The translations under genes and the position numbers were made by a program. Below the pieces are notes generated by a model. It ran no database searches and was not told where the DNA came from. It saw nothing but the letters and a program-made list of their open reading frames with translations. From Lepidostoma basale (lineage: Eukaryota; Arthropoda; Insecta; Trichoptera; Lepidostomatidae), in NCBI GenBank assembly GCA_022606425.2, contig JAHDVF020001252.1:1054001-1118000 (forward strand): 64,000 bases of DNA, in the 5' to 3' direction. Of this stretch, positions 1-23,500 are shown piece after piece (the stretch's first letter is position 1; each line of letters opens with the position of its first letter).

Positions 1-190
1 ACAAAGCTCCCAGTCTCTCCACACAGGTCAGACTGAATAGACTGAGATGGGCCGGTCACGTGCAGAGGATTGCACAATCAGGAACGACCTTAGGGCCCTG
101 CAACTGGACACCCAGGTGATCCAGGAGTGCGAAGCTTGGCGGAGGAGAGCCGACCTCAAATAGCAGGAAATGGCCATGAGATAGAAGAAG
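1..190 (+). repeat. Non-LTR retrotransposon 3' fragment
   Basis: Plus-strand translation gives the LINE-type C-terminal motif RLNRLRWAGHVQRI followed by decayed sequence and a GAAGAAG run near the end. This 'WAGHV' region follows the reverse transcriptase in many insect LINEs. Only the tail is present and it contains stops. Confidence 0.55.
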
Positions 191-234
191 GTAACAATGA
201 GAACATGTTATACTCATAAAATATAACTAAACTT

Positions 235-405
235 CTTGAAAACATACGTTTTCATTAATAATGTCAATTAATTAATACGAATGAAAACGTCTGTTTTCTA
301 GAAATTATATTATAATTTATGGGAATGACATGTATCGCCTGTCTAAGGGATTATCAATTATCAAATGTATTCTAAAAAACAAACGTTTTCATTTATATTC
401 ATGAT
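235..405. repeat. Foldback repeat P1, copy 1
   Basis: This is a copy of the foldback family found throughout the window. It shows the core words TGTTTTCTAGAA, TTTATGGGAATGACATGT and AAGGGATTATCAA, then a decayed inverted second arm (AAACGTTTTCAT). There is no coding content. Confidence 0.6.
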
Positions 406-409
406 TTAT

Positions 410-800
410 ATGCCGAGAAACTACGAGTGACCCAAAGAGCCATGGAAAGAGCCATGTTAGAAATAAGCCTAAGAGACAGAGTCAGAAACGATACGGTGAG
501 AGAAAAAACAAAGGTCACTGACATCTTCCACCGGTTGGCGACTCTAAAATGGCAATGGGCAGATCACGTAGCCAGAAGCTCAGATAAAAATTAACAAGAA
601 GACTGCCGACTTGGAGACCGTGGACGGCGAAGAGAAGTGCAGGGCGACCGCAACTACGGTGGAAGGATGATCTAAACAGACACGTCGCAATAACCTGGAT
701 GCAGTCTGCACAGGACAGAATGACATGGAAGCAAATGGAGGAAGCCTTTGTTCAAGAGTGGACGGGAATAGGCTGAGGAAGAAGAAGAAGAAGATGGTGT
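410..800 (+). repeat. Non-LTR retrotransposon family A, 3' fragment
   Basis: Translation contains QRAMERAMLEISLRDRVRN, then a KVTDI..RLATLKWQWADHVAR stretch, and the copy ends in a GAAGAAG microsatellite. This is the post-RT C-terminus of an RTE-like element. It has several stops and frameshifts. Related fragments lie at 4140-4480 and 8360-8520. Confidence 0.65.
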
Positions 801-1439
801 AAACTCAGTACCTACGTTATCCAAGATATAAAAAATAAGTCACTTCAAAAATTGAAGCTTAGTATTTTTATATGAAGTATGTATAAACAAACATAGTACT
901 CGTATTGCATAACGGTATTATCTTTTTGACATAACGCGTTCGCCATTATTATTATAATAATAAAATAGATTAATAGTTTTAAAAATATAAAATTCCTACT
1001 GGAAAGTGAAGAATCGTGGTCGTACTTTATAGCCTATAAAATGTAATAGAAATATTGTGGTCAAGCATGAAGAAGTGTGTTCGCGTGACAGAATGATAAG
1101 ATCGCAAATACCAACTATGTTTATTATAGGTAAATAGTGTATATAAAGTCAAATCGTGTCCCGCACTTACCCACGTCAAGGAAAAACCTATTCGAATAAA
1201 GGAAATCTTCCAAATTATGTAACTCAAAATTAAATTAAACTTTTCACTGTTATCCATTTCATTATTTCTGTAACCGGTTACGGAAGTGTCGCTGACAACG
1301 ATACATTGATATTCATACGCAGGTGCTTTCTTATGTATACACGCGTGTTATATTAATTGAGAATACCGTCTGCTGATGTTTTTAGATCGCCAATTTCCGA
1401 AAAAGGAAGTAATTTTAAACACGATTCAAAGTAAACTTC

Positions 1440-2195
1440 TTCTTATTCTGTTTGTAGATCTTGCGATCTGTTTATGCAGGATATCAAATTTCTTCCTATG
1501 ACGAAGACGATCAGCCTTCTCTCCATCTCTTTGGTGGTCGTTCTGGTGGTCGACGGCCCTCTGGAGTCTCGTGCATCACGATATTAGGAATCCTTACTGG
1601 ATCCATTCTCTCGATATGATCCTTCCAAATCGTCTTATCTGCCTACTCCATCTCACCGTGTCTTCAAATTTCAGGATTTGTGAATTTCTTCATTGGATAC
1701 TCTAAGGGTTCTCCCCATAATAGGTCGCAATGTTCTCATTTCTGTTACTCTTAAGAGATGTTTGATTCTGACAGTGTCTGCTTTTGCTTCGATTCCGTAT
1801 GTCATTATGGGCCTGATGCATGTTATATTACAATCAAAGTAAACAATAAATAATATTCTTTACCGTATTGAAAAGCAAAATAAGTGTATTTATAATAAAT
1901 GACAAGACACCACGCGATAGAATTAGGAACTCAAGGATAAGGGAAATATGCGAGGTTGAGGATGTCGTTAGGTGGGGGAGGCAAAGAAGAAGATACTGGT
2001 ATGCACACGTGAGAAGAATGGATACATCCAGACTCTCTCTCATTATGTTGCAGGTCAACCCCAAGGTAGACGACCCCCGGGCAGACCACCAAAGAGATGG
2101 ATCGACAGCTGGGAGTCGACCTCGCAGGAAGCAAAATCCTTAAACATGCCACAAATCCTACACTATGAAGAAGAGGAAGAAGATTCGATAATACC
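1440..2195. repeat. Two opposed fragments of LINE family C
   Basis: Minus-strand 1540-1830 encodes a decayed RT C-terminus (IMTYGIEAKADTVRI, then RVTEMRTLRPIMGRT). Plus-strand 1890-2190 encodes the same kind of tail (RDRIRNSRIREICEVEDVVRWGRQRRRYW by parts). The same family occurs at 47556-47842 and 48785-49490. All copies are broken. Confidence 0.6.
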
Positions 2196-2199
2196 TTAG

Positions 2200-4135
2200 C
2201 AAGGTGATACCTCACATTTTTATTCGTTATAACTTTTAAAATTATTATTATTATTTTGTTGTTTTAATAGAGTTTTACATCATTATTCAAGGAACAATTA
2301 ATATATTGGAAGTGTATTGATATCACGTTATAACGAAGACTTAAATAGTCTAAAACAAATCTTCTTATTTCTATAAAATGAAAATGTAATATAGGAATAC
2401 TTACAATTATAATAATTCATAAAACTTATCAAGATTCAAATGAATAAATATGTGTTTATAAAAATATCACAGTTTCAAATTAATGTCTAGAAAAATCAGC
2501 GAGATGTTTATTTTAATTGCTTAATCTAATGTATTTAATTGCTTACTTAATCTGGTGAATTTAAACTTTATAAGCTTTGCAGAATTTGGTAGTGTTAAGA
2601 TATGAAAAAAAATATTTGTCGAAATTGAATAGCCACGCCTAGCATTGAAAGAATTTTATTATTACTATACCTACAAGATCAAGATATAAGAAATTAAAAA
2701 AAATGATAATAAGCAACAAGAATCTATTCAAATATTTGCAGTTTTAAATTAATTCAACAAACGTGAGATAACAGGTTGAAAGATAATAAACGCGCGATAA
2801 AACCAAACATGTAACTTTATAATTCGAACGGGTTAACTTTAGACATGCATTATTAAACTTTTGTGTAAATCCACTGTCAGTTCCGAATCTGGTAGGTTTA
2901 ATTCTTAATCGCAAATTAATTCAAAATAACCCAAGAATCAACGAGATTGGTAGGTATAAACAAAAGTTAATGATAGAAAATATCCACACAATAAAATTAA
3001 TTAATAAAGTTTTGTCAGTGAGAAAAAAGTTATTTATGAGTCTGACGATTAGAAAATTGTACAATACGAACAGATGTCATTTAACTAATTAGAATATTTA
3101 CTGTGTAGTATTTTACTTAAAATCTCTCAACGTGTAAGATGTGATTAAGAAAACATCTTGATTAATATTGAAAGTAATACATTAAACTAAAATCTGCTAC
3201 AACATTATTTTTAAAGTGTCATTAATAAACAATATTCAATTATTAAAATGTTTTAAAATACAGAACAGCGGTAATTTTGAATAATTTAAAAAATTGTTAC
3301 TTTTTCTTAACTTTGCATACATTGTATGAATTAATGGTAAACAGTTCGAACATCAGTGGTACACTGAGAGAAAATAATATTATTATCGGACATGCTACAA
3401 ACTTGTTTTAAAATAATAAAACGTTATCATTTTATTATCGTCAAATTGAAAATATATTCGCCTACCTTCAATATACAGTAAGAAATATTTTAAAAGTACG
3501 TTTTTCATATCATCCGTTTTACATAACATGAATGTACCTGCGTAACCATATGACTTTATTCAAATGAAATGAATTTGTAAACTTTAAGTGTTGTGAATAT
3601 TTGAATTTATGATGCGTGTGAAAAAATACCGAAATGTATGAATGTAGGTGAAGAGGTGGCTGCTATTTTAAATCGTATAAAGAAAAAGTTGAATGAAACA
3701 ATACTTAAACGGCGTAATAAAATAGTCCATTGATCAAACGTTACCTTGTATTTATGCTATCATTCAGGAAAATGACGTATATACATTTTTTTAACAGAAA
3801 CCACTATTGAAAACACCGGTTAACGACGAACACCACACACCGACCTTCAACACCTGACTGAAGTTGTGCAAATACGGGCTGCGCAATGCGCAATACAAAT
3901 AAAATTGGAATGTCATATTCTGTGTTGCCAGATTTACAAAAATAGCGATGAGCTTAAAAAAAATATTTCCATACTTGAGGCACTAATTAGTATTTAATTT
4001 TCATAAGAAATAATTATCTGTAAGTACCAGTTTTCTCTCAAGTTAATTGTAGTTTTTTCAGTGTTATTCCAGATTTTTTTTATATTATCAATAAAACCAT
4101 GAACATATTGTATTATTGTTAACCATGAATATATA
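2200..4135. other. AT-rich intergenic DNA
   Basis: I see no ORF of substance, no RNA gene and no clear repeat boundary here, only AT-rich sequence. A short P1-related tail (AGAGTTTTACATCATTATTC) lies at about 2270. Confidence 0.5.
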
Positions 4136-4139
4136 TTAA

Positions 4140-4480
4140 TTATCAGCCTGCAGGCCCTCCTAGATGTAGGCCTCTTCCACCTCCTTCCATGTCTGCTAAT
4201 CCTGATCAACACGCATCCCTGTCATACCAGCAGTCTCTCTAATGACGTCTCTGCATTGAAGTTAGGGTTGAGTTTTGGGTTGCAATCCTAGAGATGTTTG
4301 GTCCATCTATCATCAGACTTCCAAGTGCCATTTAAGCGCTGCGACTCTTTCAATGATGTCTGACATCCCTGTTCTGGCTCTAATAGTGATTTTTCCCATC
4401 CTGTCTATTGTATGATTCCCAACATTGCTAATTGGACAACTCATAATTTGTTGACGCTTATTGTTCCTCTGTTATTGATT
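4140..4480 (-). repeat. Non-LTR retrotransposon family A, 3' fragment
   Basis: The minus strand reads QLAMLGII...DRMGKITIRARTG and then a D-I-I-E-R-V-A-A-L-K-W-like stretch, matching family A at 410-800 and 8360-8520. The copy is frameshifted and 5'-truncated. Confidence 0.55.
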
Positions 4481-5305
4481 TACCCATGTGTCAATTCCAG
4501 CAAAAAGTACATTAAAATACTGTTCAATGGAGATTTATGGGTGTTAGCCAGGTGTGATTAAACCCTTGTTTTATTATTAAATATTTTATTTAGTTAATTT
4601 ACACTAGCCGTGAAGCTTGGCACAAATCTAGGCGAGGCGTCAGGTTCCCTCGTCTTGCCGTGTTGTTTCTCGCACATTCACTACTTGACTAGCTCGCCAT
4701 TGCTGTTCACGTCCCCACAGATTTTTCATAATATAGTCCATTTTTCAGAACAAAACCCAAACAAATTCTACGGTAGATTTCTATACCCTGCACTAATTTG
4801 GTTTAGTTTTCTTTACCCAGCACTAATTTGTGGCCCAATTATACTTACGAATCGACAAAGTAAGTGCCACGATTTATATTTTGCCCAGGCTCAATCACAA
4901 TCCTACCTTCTTTGATGCTCTATTGAGGTCTTTCAACATTGTGGATATCGTCTCAGGGTCGCTGTTAATCATAATCAATTTCAAAGTGGAACTGGGGATT
5001 AGAGGGATAATGGTGCTACACAAATTATCACCGTCATAATATAAAATAAAAACATTTTTCAAAAGTGTTTTATTTATTTTCACAAATATTTTTTATACAA
5101 AATTTATTTCACTCCTGCAAATGTACGATTTCGAAGGTTTATTCGGAGAAAAAAAAAGATAATCACAGAACAACATGAATTCGGTGAAAGTTCACAATTT
5201 CTCATATTATATCATCAACACTATGAATTTTATGAAATACATATAAAATTAAGTTAGTTCCTTTCATTTATAATAAGGTCAAACAAAACATTATGATGTA
5301 ATTTC
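4480..5305. other. Region downstream of PSMC4
   Basis: No gene is recognised. It includes the likely PSMC4 3' UTR; a minus-strand AATAAA-type signal is possible where the plus strand reads TTTATT near 5069. Short ORFs at 4610-5083 have no recognisable product and I treat them as chance. Confidence 0.4.
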
Positions 5306-16554
<11,249 letters not shown>

Positions 16555-17499
16555 GATTATTAATTTTCCAGTTTACTCGAATGTAGCTTACTTCGATGAC
16601 TTGTGATAAATTCTTCCCGAAACACGCAAACGCAAAGTCAAATTTACGAGAGGCTTGTGGTACATCAGAATAATTCACGGTACATGTATTGCAAAATAGA
16701 CCCTATATAATATTATCATTACGTATATATTTTCTGAATCAACGATAAGTAGGGAATTTAACTTTTTTCTATGGAATTATTGCCAAGCTAAAAAATATAT
16801 TTATCCCGAAAAAATGTTTAAGCTAACACGCAGGTACTATATAAAAAAACCGGTAAAGATTTTACCATAGAAAAAAGGAATCGAGGTGAACAACACAATG
16901 GCGACGGAAGTGCCCGCGTAATCAGTAAATTAATTCCGTAAAATACTAACCAAATTTTATTATTTTCGACGCGTGAAACCAATTTACAAACTACAAAAAG
17001 TTACTAAAGTGATATATGTGTAAAGGTTTCGCTTAATCGTTGAAATGCTTTCGGTGATGGCCTAGAATGGAAGCTGTGTTCGACGAGTCCATACATGCCA
17101 ATCGAGTAATTTGTGCATTATGAAACAGCGCGGTGTTAAATCGTGATACTAGATTCTCAGTTTATCATGTAACTTTGCGGTGATCTTCGAGGACTCACAA
17201 TGAGATAAAACAAAGATGATTACAAAAAAGTTATAACCAACATTCCTTGTGTCACAAACAATTCATGGTTAAACTCGATTCGTTTTTTTTATTTCTTTAT
17301 AATTCATAACGTTTTTGCACAATTTTATCGAGGCAACTGTTCTAACATAAATCGGTGATGGTGCTCTCAATCGAGGTAACACCGCCACAACAAAGTGTCA
17401 AAAAAACTCCGCATAGTGTCAACGCGAGTGAAGCCCTCGAGGTTTTTAAACTTTTCGAGTTGAGCAAAACTCGAAAAGTTTAACCATTTTGATGGAACT
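16555..17499. promoter_or_regulatory. Probable two-way promoter between PSMC4 and CNOT1
   Basis: Two housekeeping genes start 945 bp apart on opposite strands, so this segment must hold both promoters and both 5' UTRs. It contains short ATG-initiated ORFs, for example from 16899 (MATEVPA stop). I cannot place either transcription start. No clear TATA box is evident for either gene. Confidence 0.55.
17446..17483 (+). promoter_or_regulatory. Perfect 16-bp hairpin just upstream of CNOT1 start
   Basis: TTAAACTTTTCGAGTT (17446-17461), a 6-nt loop (17462-17467), then the exact reverse complement AACTCGAAAAGTTTAA (17468-17483). It ends 16 nt before the CNOT1 ATG. If transcribed it would form a stable 5' UTR stem close to the start codon. 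Whether it lies in the mRNA is not known. Confidence 0.75.
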
Positions 17500-17503
17500 A
17501 TGA
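17492..17503 (+). promoter_or_regulatory. Three-codon uORF overlapping the CNOT1 start
   Basis: ATG GAA CTA TGA: the TGA stop (17501-17503) overlaps the CNOT1 ATG (17500-17502) in an ATGA arrangement. The uORF has T at -3 (weak context), while CNOT1 has A at -3. An in-frame TGA at 17461-17463 shows that 17500 is the first CNOT1-frame ATG. Confidence 0.55.
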
Positions 17504-20500
17504 ACCTGGACCCTCTCTCATTCAGCCTCGCACGGATCAACCAGCTGGTGGCGAACTGCACGAAGGAGAACAGCGAGCGGACAAGCCAGGAGCTGTCCGC
17601 CTTGGTGTCTGCTCACGGCGCCGAGGCTGACAGCCAGGCGGTCCAGCGCGCGGTCAGCGAGGCGGCGCGGGCCGGCGGCTGGGAGGGGCGCGGCGCGGCG
17701 CTTCTGCAGCGACTGCTGGCGCATCCCGCCAGGGCCACCGCGCTACTGCACGCGCTCCAGCGGCACAAGGGCGCCCGCCTGCGCCTCACGCCCACGCAGG
17801 ACGCCGCGCTCTGCCTGGCGCTGCTGCGCGCTGCCGAGCCCGAGGCGCGCGAGTTTGCCGCGCAACGCCTGCGCCGCCGGCTGCCCGAGCTGGTGCAGGG
17901 TTACTTGGACGCCGAGGGAGGCGGTCTCCGCGACTGCGGTCCCGAACTCCTGCAGCCGCTATTGGCCGCACTTGCCCGTCGCTCGCTGGGCCTTGCTCCC
18001 GAGGCTCGCGAGCCGCTACTGCGCCGTCTGCGCCGCGACTTCCCGCGCGCGCTAGTGCCTGTGATACTAGCGCCCCTCCTCTACCCCGACGGAGCCGAGA
18101 GCCCCCTGGACGAGATGGAGGACGCCCCCAGTGCCGCCATGGAGGAATCCGTGGCGGAGATGGTACGTGATATGGGCTACGCTTTCACCTCCTCACCCGA
18201 GGAGTGCAAGGCTAGCCTCTCCAACTTCATAGGCCGAGACCTGTCGGCCGCGGAAGTGACCCAACTGGCCGCTGTGGTGACGGCCACGATGGCGCGCCAC
18301 CACAGCGGCCTGCCCGACTCCGTGGCACTGTGGATGCCCGGTCGGGATAAGCCTGAACCCCCCCCTGCCCGAAGTGACTCGTGGAATGTGGAGGTGTTTG
18401 TGCAAACTCTTAAAGACCTTTACCCCAACCTTGTCTGGAAGGATGTGTTTTTGCACCTTGACCATCCTAAATTCTTTATAAAGGACAGGCAGGGCCTCAA
18501 TGTGTTATTCTCGATTCTGCGCTTAGGCCTGCAGAACATGACCTACCCCGCCAACCTGCTGCCCGTAGAGTACATCTACCGGCACTGGAACAACGTGGAC
18601 GGGCAGATGAGTCTGCTCACCAATATTATCAAAAACCCAGACATATTCTGTTTCGGGGACTATCCCCACCACCCCGTGGCGCTGGACATCCTCAAGTCCG
18701 TGCCGGAGTCAGACAACAAGGAGATTTCCAACTGGAAGTCTCTCTACCTTGTGGAGTTACTTTTGCATTTGGGAGAAAGGGGCTTTTACACTCAGGTTCA
18801 GGAACTTTTTACGATCCCGATTCAACTTTGCCCTGATGTTCTATTTTTGGCCTTGTTGCAATTAATCCCAAAAGATCCGATGCTGCGCCAGGAACTGATA
18901 TCCAATCTTATTCCCATTTTTCTAAGTAACCACCCGAACTCCGCTACAATCTTGCATTACGCCTGGCACAACGCCGACTGTGCCACCCGCGATGGCAAAT
19001 TGTCCCCGATTAAGAACCTGATTATGCGCGCCATGTCCGAGTGGTACCTGAGCGGGGAGAACGACCAATCCAAACTTTCTCGCATCCTGGACGTTGCGCA
19101 GGATCTCAAGGCCCTCTCTCTCCTGCTCAATATTAACTCTTTTATGTTTGTTATTGATCTCGCGTGCTTAGCTTCTCGGAGAGAATACCTGAAACTAGAT
19201 AAATGGCTCACTGACAAGATCAGGGAACACGGTGAGAGTTTCATCACAGCTATGGTTAAGTTTTTGCAGAGACGGTGTCCCCAGGTTTTGGGTGGAAAGA
19301 TATTGGACGAGCAGCTCCCGAAAGCCTCTCAGCTGCCCCAAGAGACCATTGGCACAATGCTTACATGCTTACACATCTGTGTCAACAGTGTAGGCCCAGA
19401 GTTGATGGAGATGATAATGAGCGTCAGCACCAACTGCTCTCTTCTCCTTAACAAGCCGCGCCAGGTCGGAGGCAATCTGCAACGACCGCATCGTGTCCCG
19501 GAGACTCCCTTCGGCGGTCAAATGTTTACCCCCACTGTTGAATCCATTATTGCTCCCAATTTCGCTAACATGAACCTCAATGCCCCCGGCAACACTGCGT
19601 TCTCCTTGCCCTCCTCGCTGAGCTCTCTGGGGCCCACACCCTGCTCGCCCTCGCGCCTAGTCGGTGCCACCGGTCAATCCAGCTCTCCCTTCATGCTGCC
19701 CCTGCAGCCCGGCGGGGGAATGCCCAACATGGGCATGCTCAACCGCATGGCAGGAAATGCGCCGCTCCTAAACAAGCAGCAAGAATCTCAAATTGTGTTT
19801 CCAGAGATGTTGCAAAACGTCTCTAAAGATATCGAGGACGAAGCCAATGGTTATTTTCAAAGAATTTACAATCACCCCCCTCACCCTACCCTGTCAATCG
19901 ACGAAGTGTTGGATATGCTAAAAAAATTTCAAGATTCCCCCAATAAAAGGGAAAAAGATGTTTACAGCTGTATGTTGCGAAATCTGTTTGAAGAATACCG
20001 TTTCTTCCCTCAGTACCCCGATAAAGAACTGCACATCACAGCTCAGCTCTTCGGCGGCATCATCGAGAGGGGCTTAGTAACGAGCTACACCGCTCTGGGG
20101 CTCGCACTCAAGTTTGTTTTGGAGGCCTTGAGGAAACCCTCGGGAACTAAGATGTACTTCTTTGGCATAGCAGCTCTCGACAGATTTAAGTCACGGCTCA
20201 AGGAATATCACAAGTATTGCGAACACGTGCGGACTGTAGATCACTTCTTCGAGTTTCCTCCGCACTTGATAGAGTATGTAGAGTATGGACTGCAGAGCCA
20301 GGAACCTCCGAGTAAGCCCCAGGGAGCCATGTTCCCTCCGCCCGTAGGAGGCCTGCCCCCGCCCACCCCTGCCTCCTCCCTTGCGGCCTACAAGCCTCCC
20401 CCCGCTACCAGCGCCAGCACCCACTCGGCTGGTTTCCTGCCCAAAGGCAGCGCGACCCACTCCAACTCGCGACCTTCCATCGCTAATGCAACTAACATCG

Positions 20501-23500
20501 ACACGTTGCTGGTGGCCACTGACCGTGACGAGAAGATCATCTCCCCTCCAGACTCTGTCCAGGATAAGTCGGCCTTCATATTCAACAATCTGAGCCAGCT
20601 GAACCTGCAGACCAAATGTGACGAACTACGGGACATCATTACGGAGGAGTACTGGCCGTGGTTGTCGCAGTACCTGGTGATGAAAAGGGCCTCCATTGAG
20701 CTGAACTTCCATACCTTATACTCGAATTTCCTGGATGTTCTCAAAATTAAACAAGTCAATGAAATGGTCACAAAGGAAACATTCCGCAATATCAAAGTCC
20801 TCCTGCGCTCAGACAAAGGCATCGCAAATTTTTCTGATAGATCGTTGCTGAAGAATCTTGGTCACTGGTTGGGAATGTTGACTCTGGGTCGAAACAGACC
20901 TATATTACAGATCGACATCGATTTAAAGAGCCTAATTCTAGAAGCGTATCACAAGGGACAGCAGGAACTCTTGTATGTCGTGCCGTTTGTGGCCAAAGTC
21001 CTGGAGTCGTGTGAGAAGAGCAAAGTGTTTAAGCCCCCCAACCCTTGGACCATGAGCATCATGAATGTGCTTGCAGAGTTGCACCAGGAGCCTGATCTCA
21101 AGTTAAACCTCAAGTTTGAAATCGAAGTTCTTTGCAAAAATTTGAACATCGACGTCGCAGACTTGAAACCTGCACTCTACCTGAAGGATGCTGAAAAGGC
21201 GCACAAAATAGAATATCAACTTTCCCACTTGGGTAAGAAGGACGTGACTCCCGCCATCAGCCAGAACATGAGCACGCCCACACCGACAGCCATCATGGGG
21301 GCCAACCTGGTGGGTGAGGACCTCACGGGCCCCTCACTCACCCCTACCAGCGGCGTGGTGCCCGGAGATGCGGGCATTGCCTCCGTGGTGGGCTTGCCCG
21401 AGCCGAGATTCAACTACATGGATGTTAATCTCACTTCCAACACTCAGTTTGGTCAAAACATCATTGTTAACCCCCATGTGCTGCTGCTACAGAGTAATCC
21501 TCAGTTAAAGAACCTAATTAAGTCCTCCATCGAGCAGTCCATCCAGGAATGGATTCATCCCGTCGTGGATCGGTCCATAAAATATGCGTTGACCACCTGC
21601 GAGCAGATTGTTAGGAAAGATTTTGCTTTGGATCACGATGAACAGCGCATGAGACAGTCTGCACATCACATGATGAGGAATCTGACAGCAGGAATGGCCA
21701 TGATCACGTGTCGGGAGCAGCTCCTCACCACTATCAGCTCTAACTTGAAGTCGGCATTCCTAACGGCTATGGTGACTACGATGCCGCATCAGAAAGATAT
21801 AATTGACGCAGCGGCTTCTAAACTGGCCTCTGATAACATGGAATTAGCCTGCGCCATTATTCAGAAAACCGCCGTAGAAAAGGCTCTGCCTGAGCTGGAC
21901 AAGAGGCTAATGAAAGACTACGAATTCAGGAAGATAGCTCGCCAGAAGGGACAGAGATACTTTAATGGAGAAGTTCACAGTTATCAAACAGAGAGAATGC
22001 CTGAGAGATGCCGTTTGAAGATTGGTGTAATTGGTGATTCCCAGATTGCTGTATACGAAGAATTTGCTCGAAATATTCCGGGGTTTGTCCCACTAAAGGA
22101 GCGCGACGCAACGCTCATTATTCCCAAGGCCGTCACCCACGAGCCCCTCCCCATAGCGGGGTTTAATCAGCCCGTGAATCCTAATCAGATGGGTTACTAC
22201 GGTAACGATGAATTAGGACAGCTTATTAGTGAAACCGAACAATACTTGGGAAGCATGATGAATGCGCCTTCTTTACCAGTACTGGTTGCTAACACCCACA
22301 GTCTCCTGGAGTGCTTGTTGATTGTGCGTCGTAATGCAGATCCTATCAACCCTGCATACACCCTGCTGCAGAAGGCCGTGGAGGGCTTGCTGGAAGCCGT
22401 GGTGCCCCTCCCGGCCGGTGCCTCTAGCGAGCACGTAGAGGCAATGAACCGTTTCAAGGAGTTGCATATCCGAGCCTTGAAGCTGCTTCAAGATACGCGT
22501 ACTTACGGAATGGCCTGGACCAACAAGCACGTCACGAGGATACTCACCGAGAGTCGCGAGGAACTGAGATACAACATGGGGGCGGTGGATTGTTTGATTC
22601 GCTCCACTCTTGTTAACTTGCCGCAATACGACTTGGCCTTGGTTCAGTTCATGGAGAACGGCAATAACTACCTGGCTATCAACTTTGCTATGCAACTGCT
22701 CCAGCTCTACCTGGTAGACGAGAGGGAGTTGTGCGTGGTGGCAGAGGCCGATCTATCCAACACCATAGACACTCTGGTCCGCATCATGTCCATCGCCAGG
22801 CCGCCCCCCGATGGCCTGGCTGCCCTGGTGGAGAACTTGAGAGTCAACCGCCATGTCATGCCCACCTCCTTCATCCACTCTGGGGTCATGCAAGTGAGAG
22901 TGCGGGATCATGACGATCCGCACGGCCTCACGGAGAAGACCGAGTACTTGCTGCAAGAGTGGGTCACCATCTACCATAACCCGCCTACCAACATTGAGCC
23001 CCTTAAGACCTTCAATCAGTTTGTTCAACAGATGAATAATCACGGTATTCTCAAAACCGATGATTTAATTTCTCGTTTTTTCAGAATTGCTACGCAATTG
23101 TGCATACATAACATATACTCTATCTTAGAAGATGAGAGGCAGAATCCTCCGGAAACAGTAAACCGAAATAAGTATTACCACATGACGGATGCGTACGTGC
23201 GTCTTGTGGCTCTGTTAATCAAAAATTCCGGAGAGACGGGCAACACGGCCCCCAAGATCAATCTCCTGTGTAAAGTTCTGGGCATCACCGCCGGGTGGCT
23301 GTTGCAGGACCACGAGGAGCGCGGCACAAGCTTCCAGCAGTTGCCCTACAGCCGTATCCTTCTCATTCTCTTCCTCGAGCTCAACCAGCCCGAGCCCGTA
23401 CTGGAGTCCATCAACTACCAACTACTCAAGTCTTTCTGTCACACTCTGAATTTGATTGCTCCCTCCGTTGCTCCGGGCTTTGCGTATGCCTGGATAGACT

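Noticed and set aside
17518..18055. Several short ORFs overlapping the CNOT1 start region
   Set aside because: GC-rich sequence lacks stops in all frames; none has a recognisable product.
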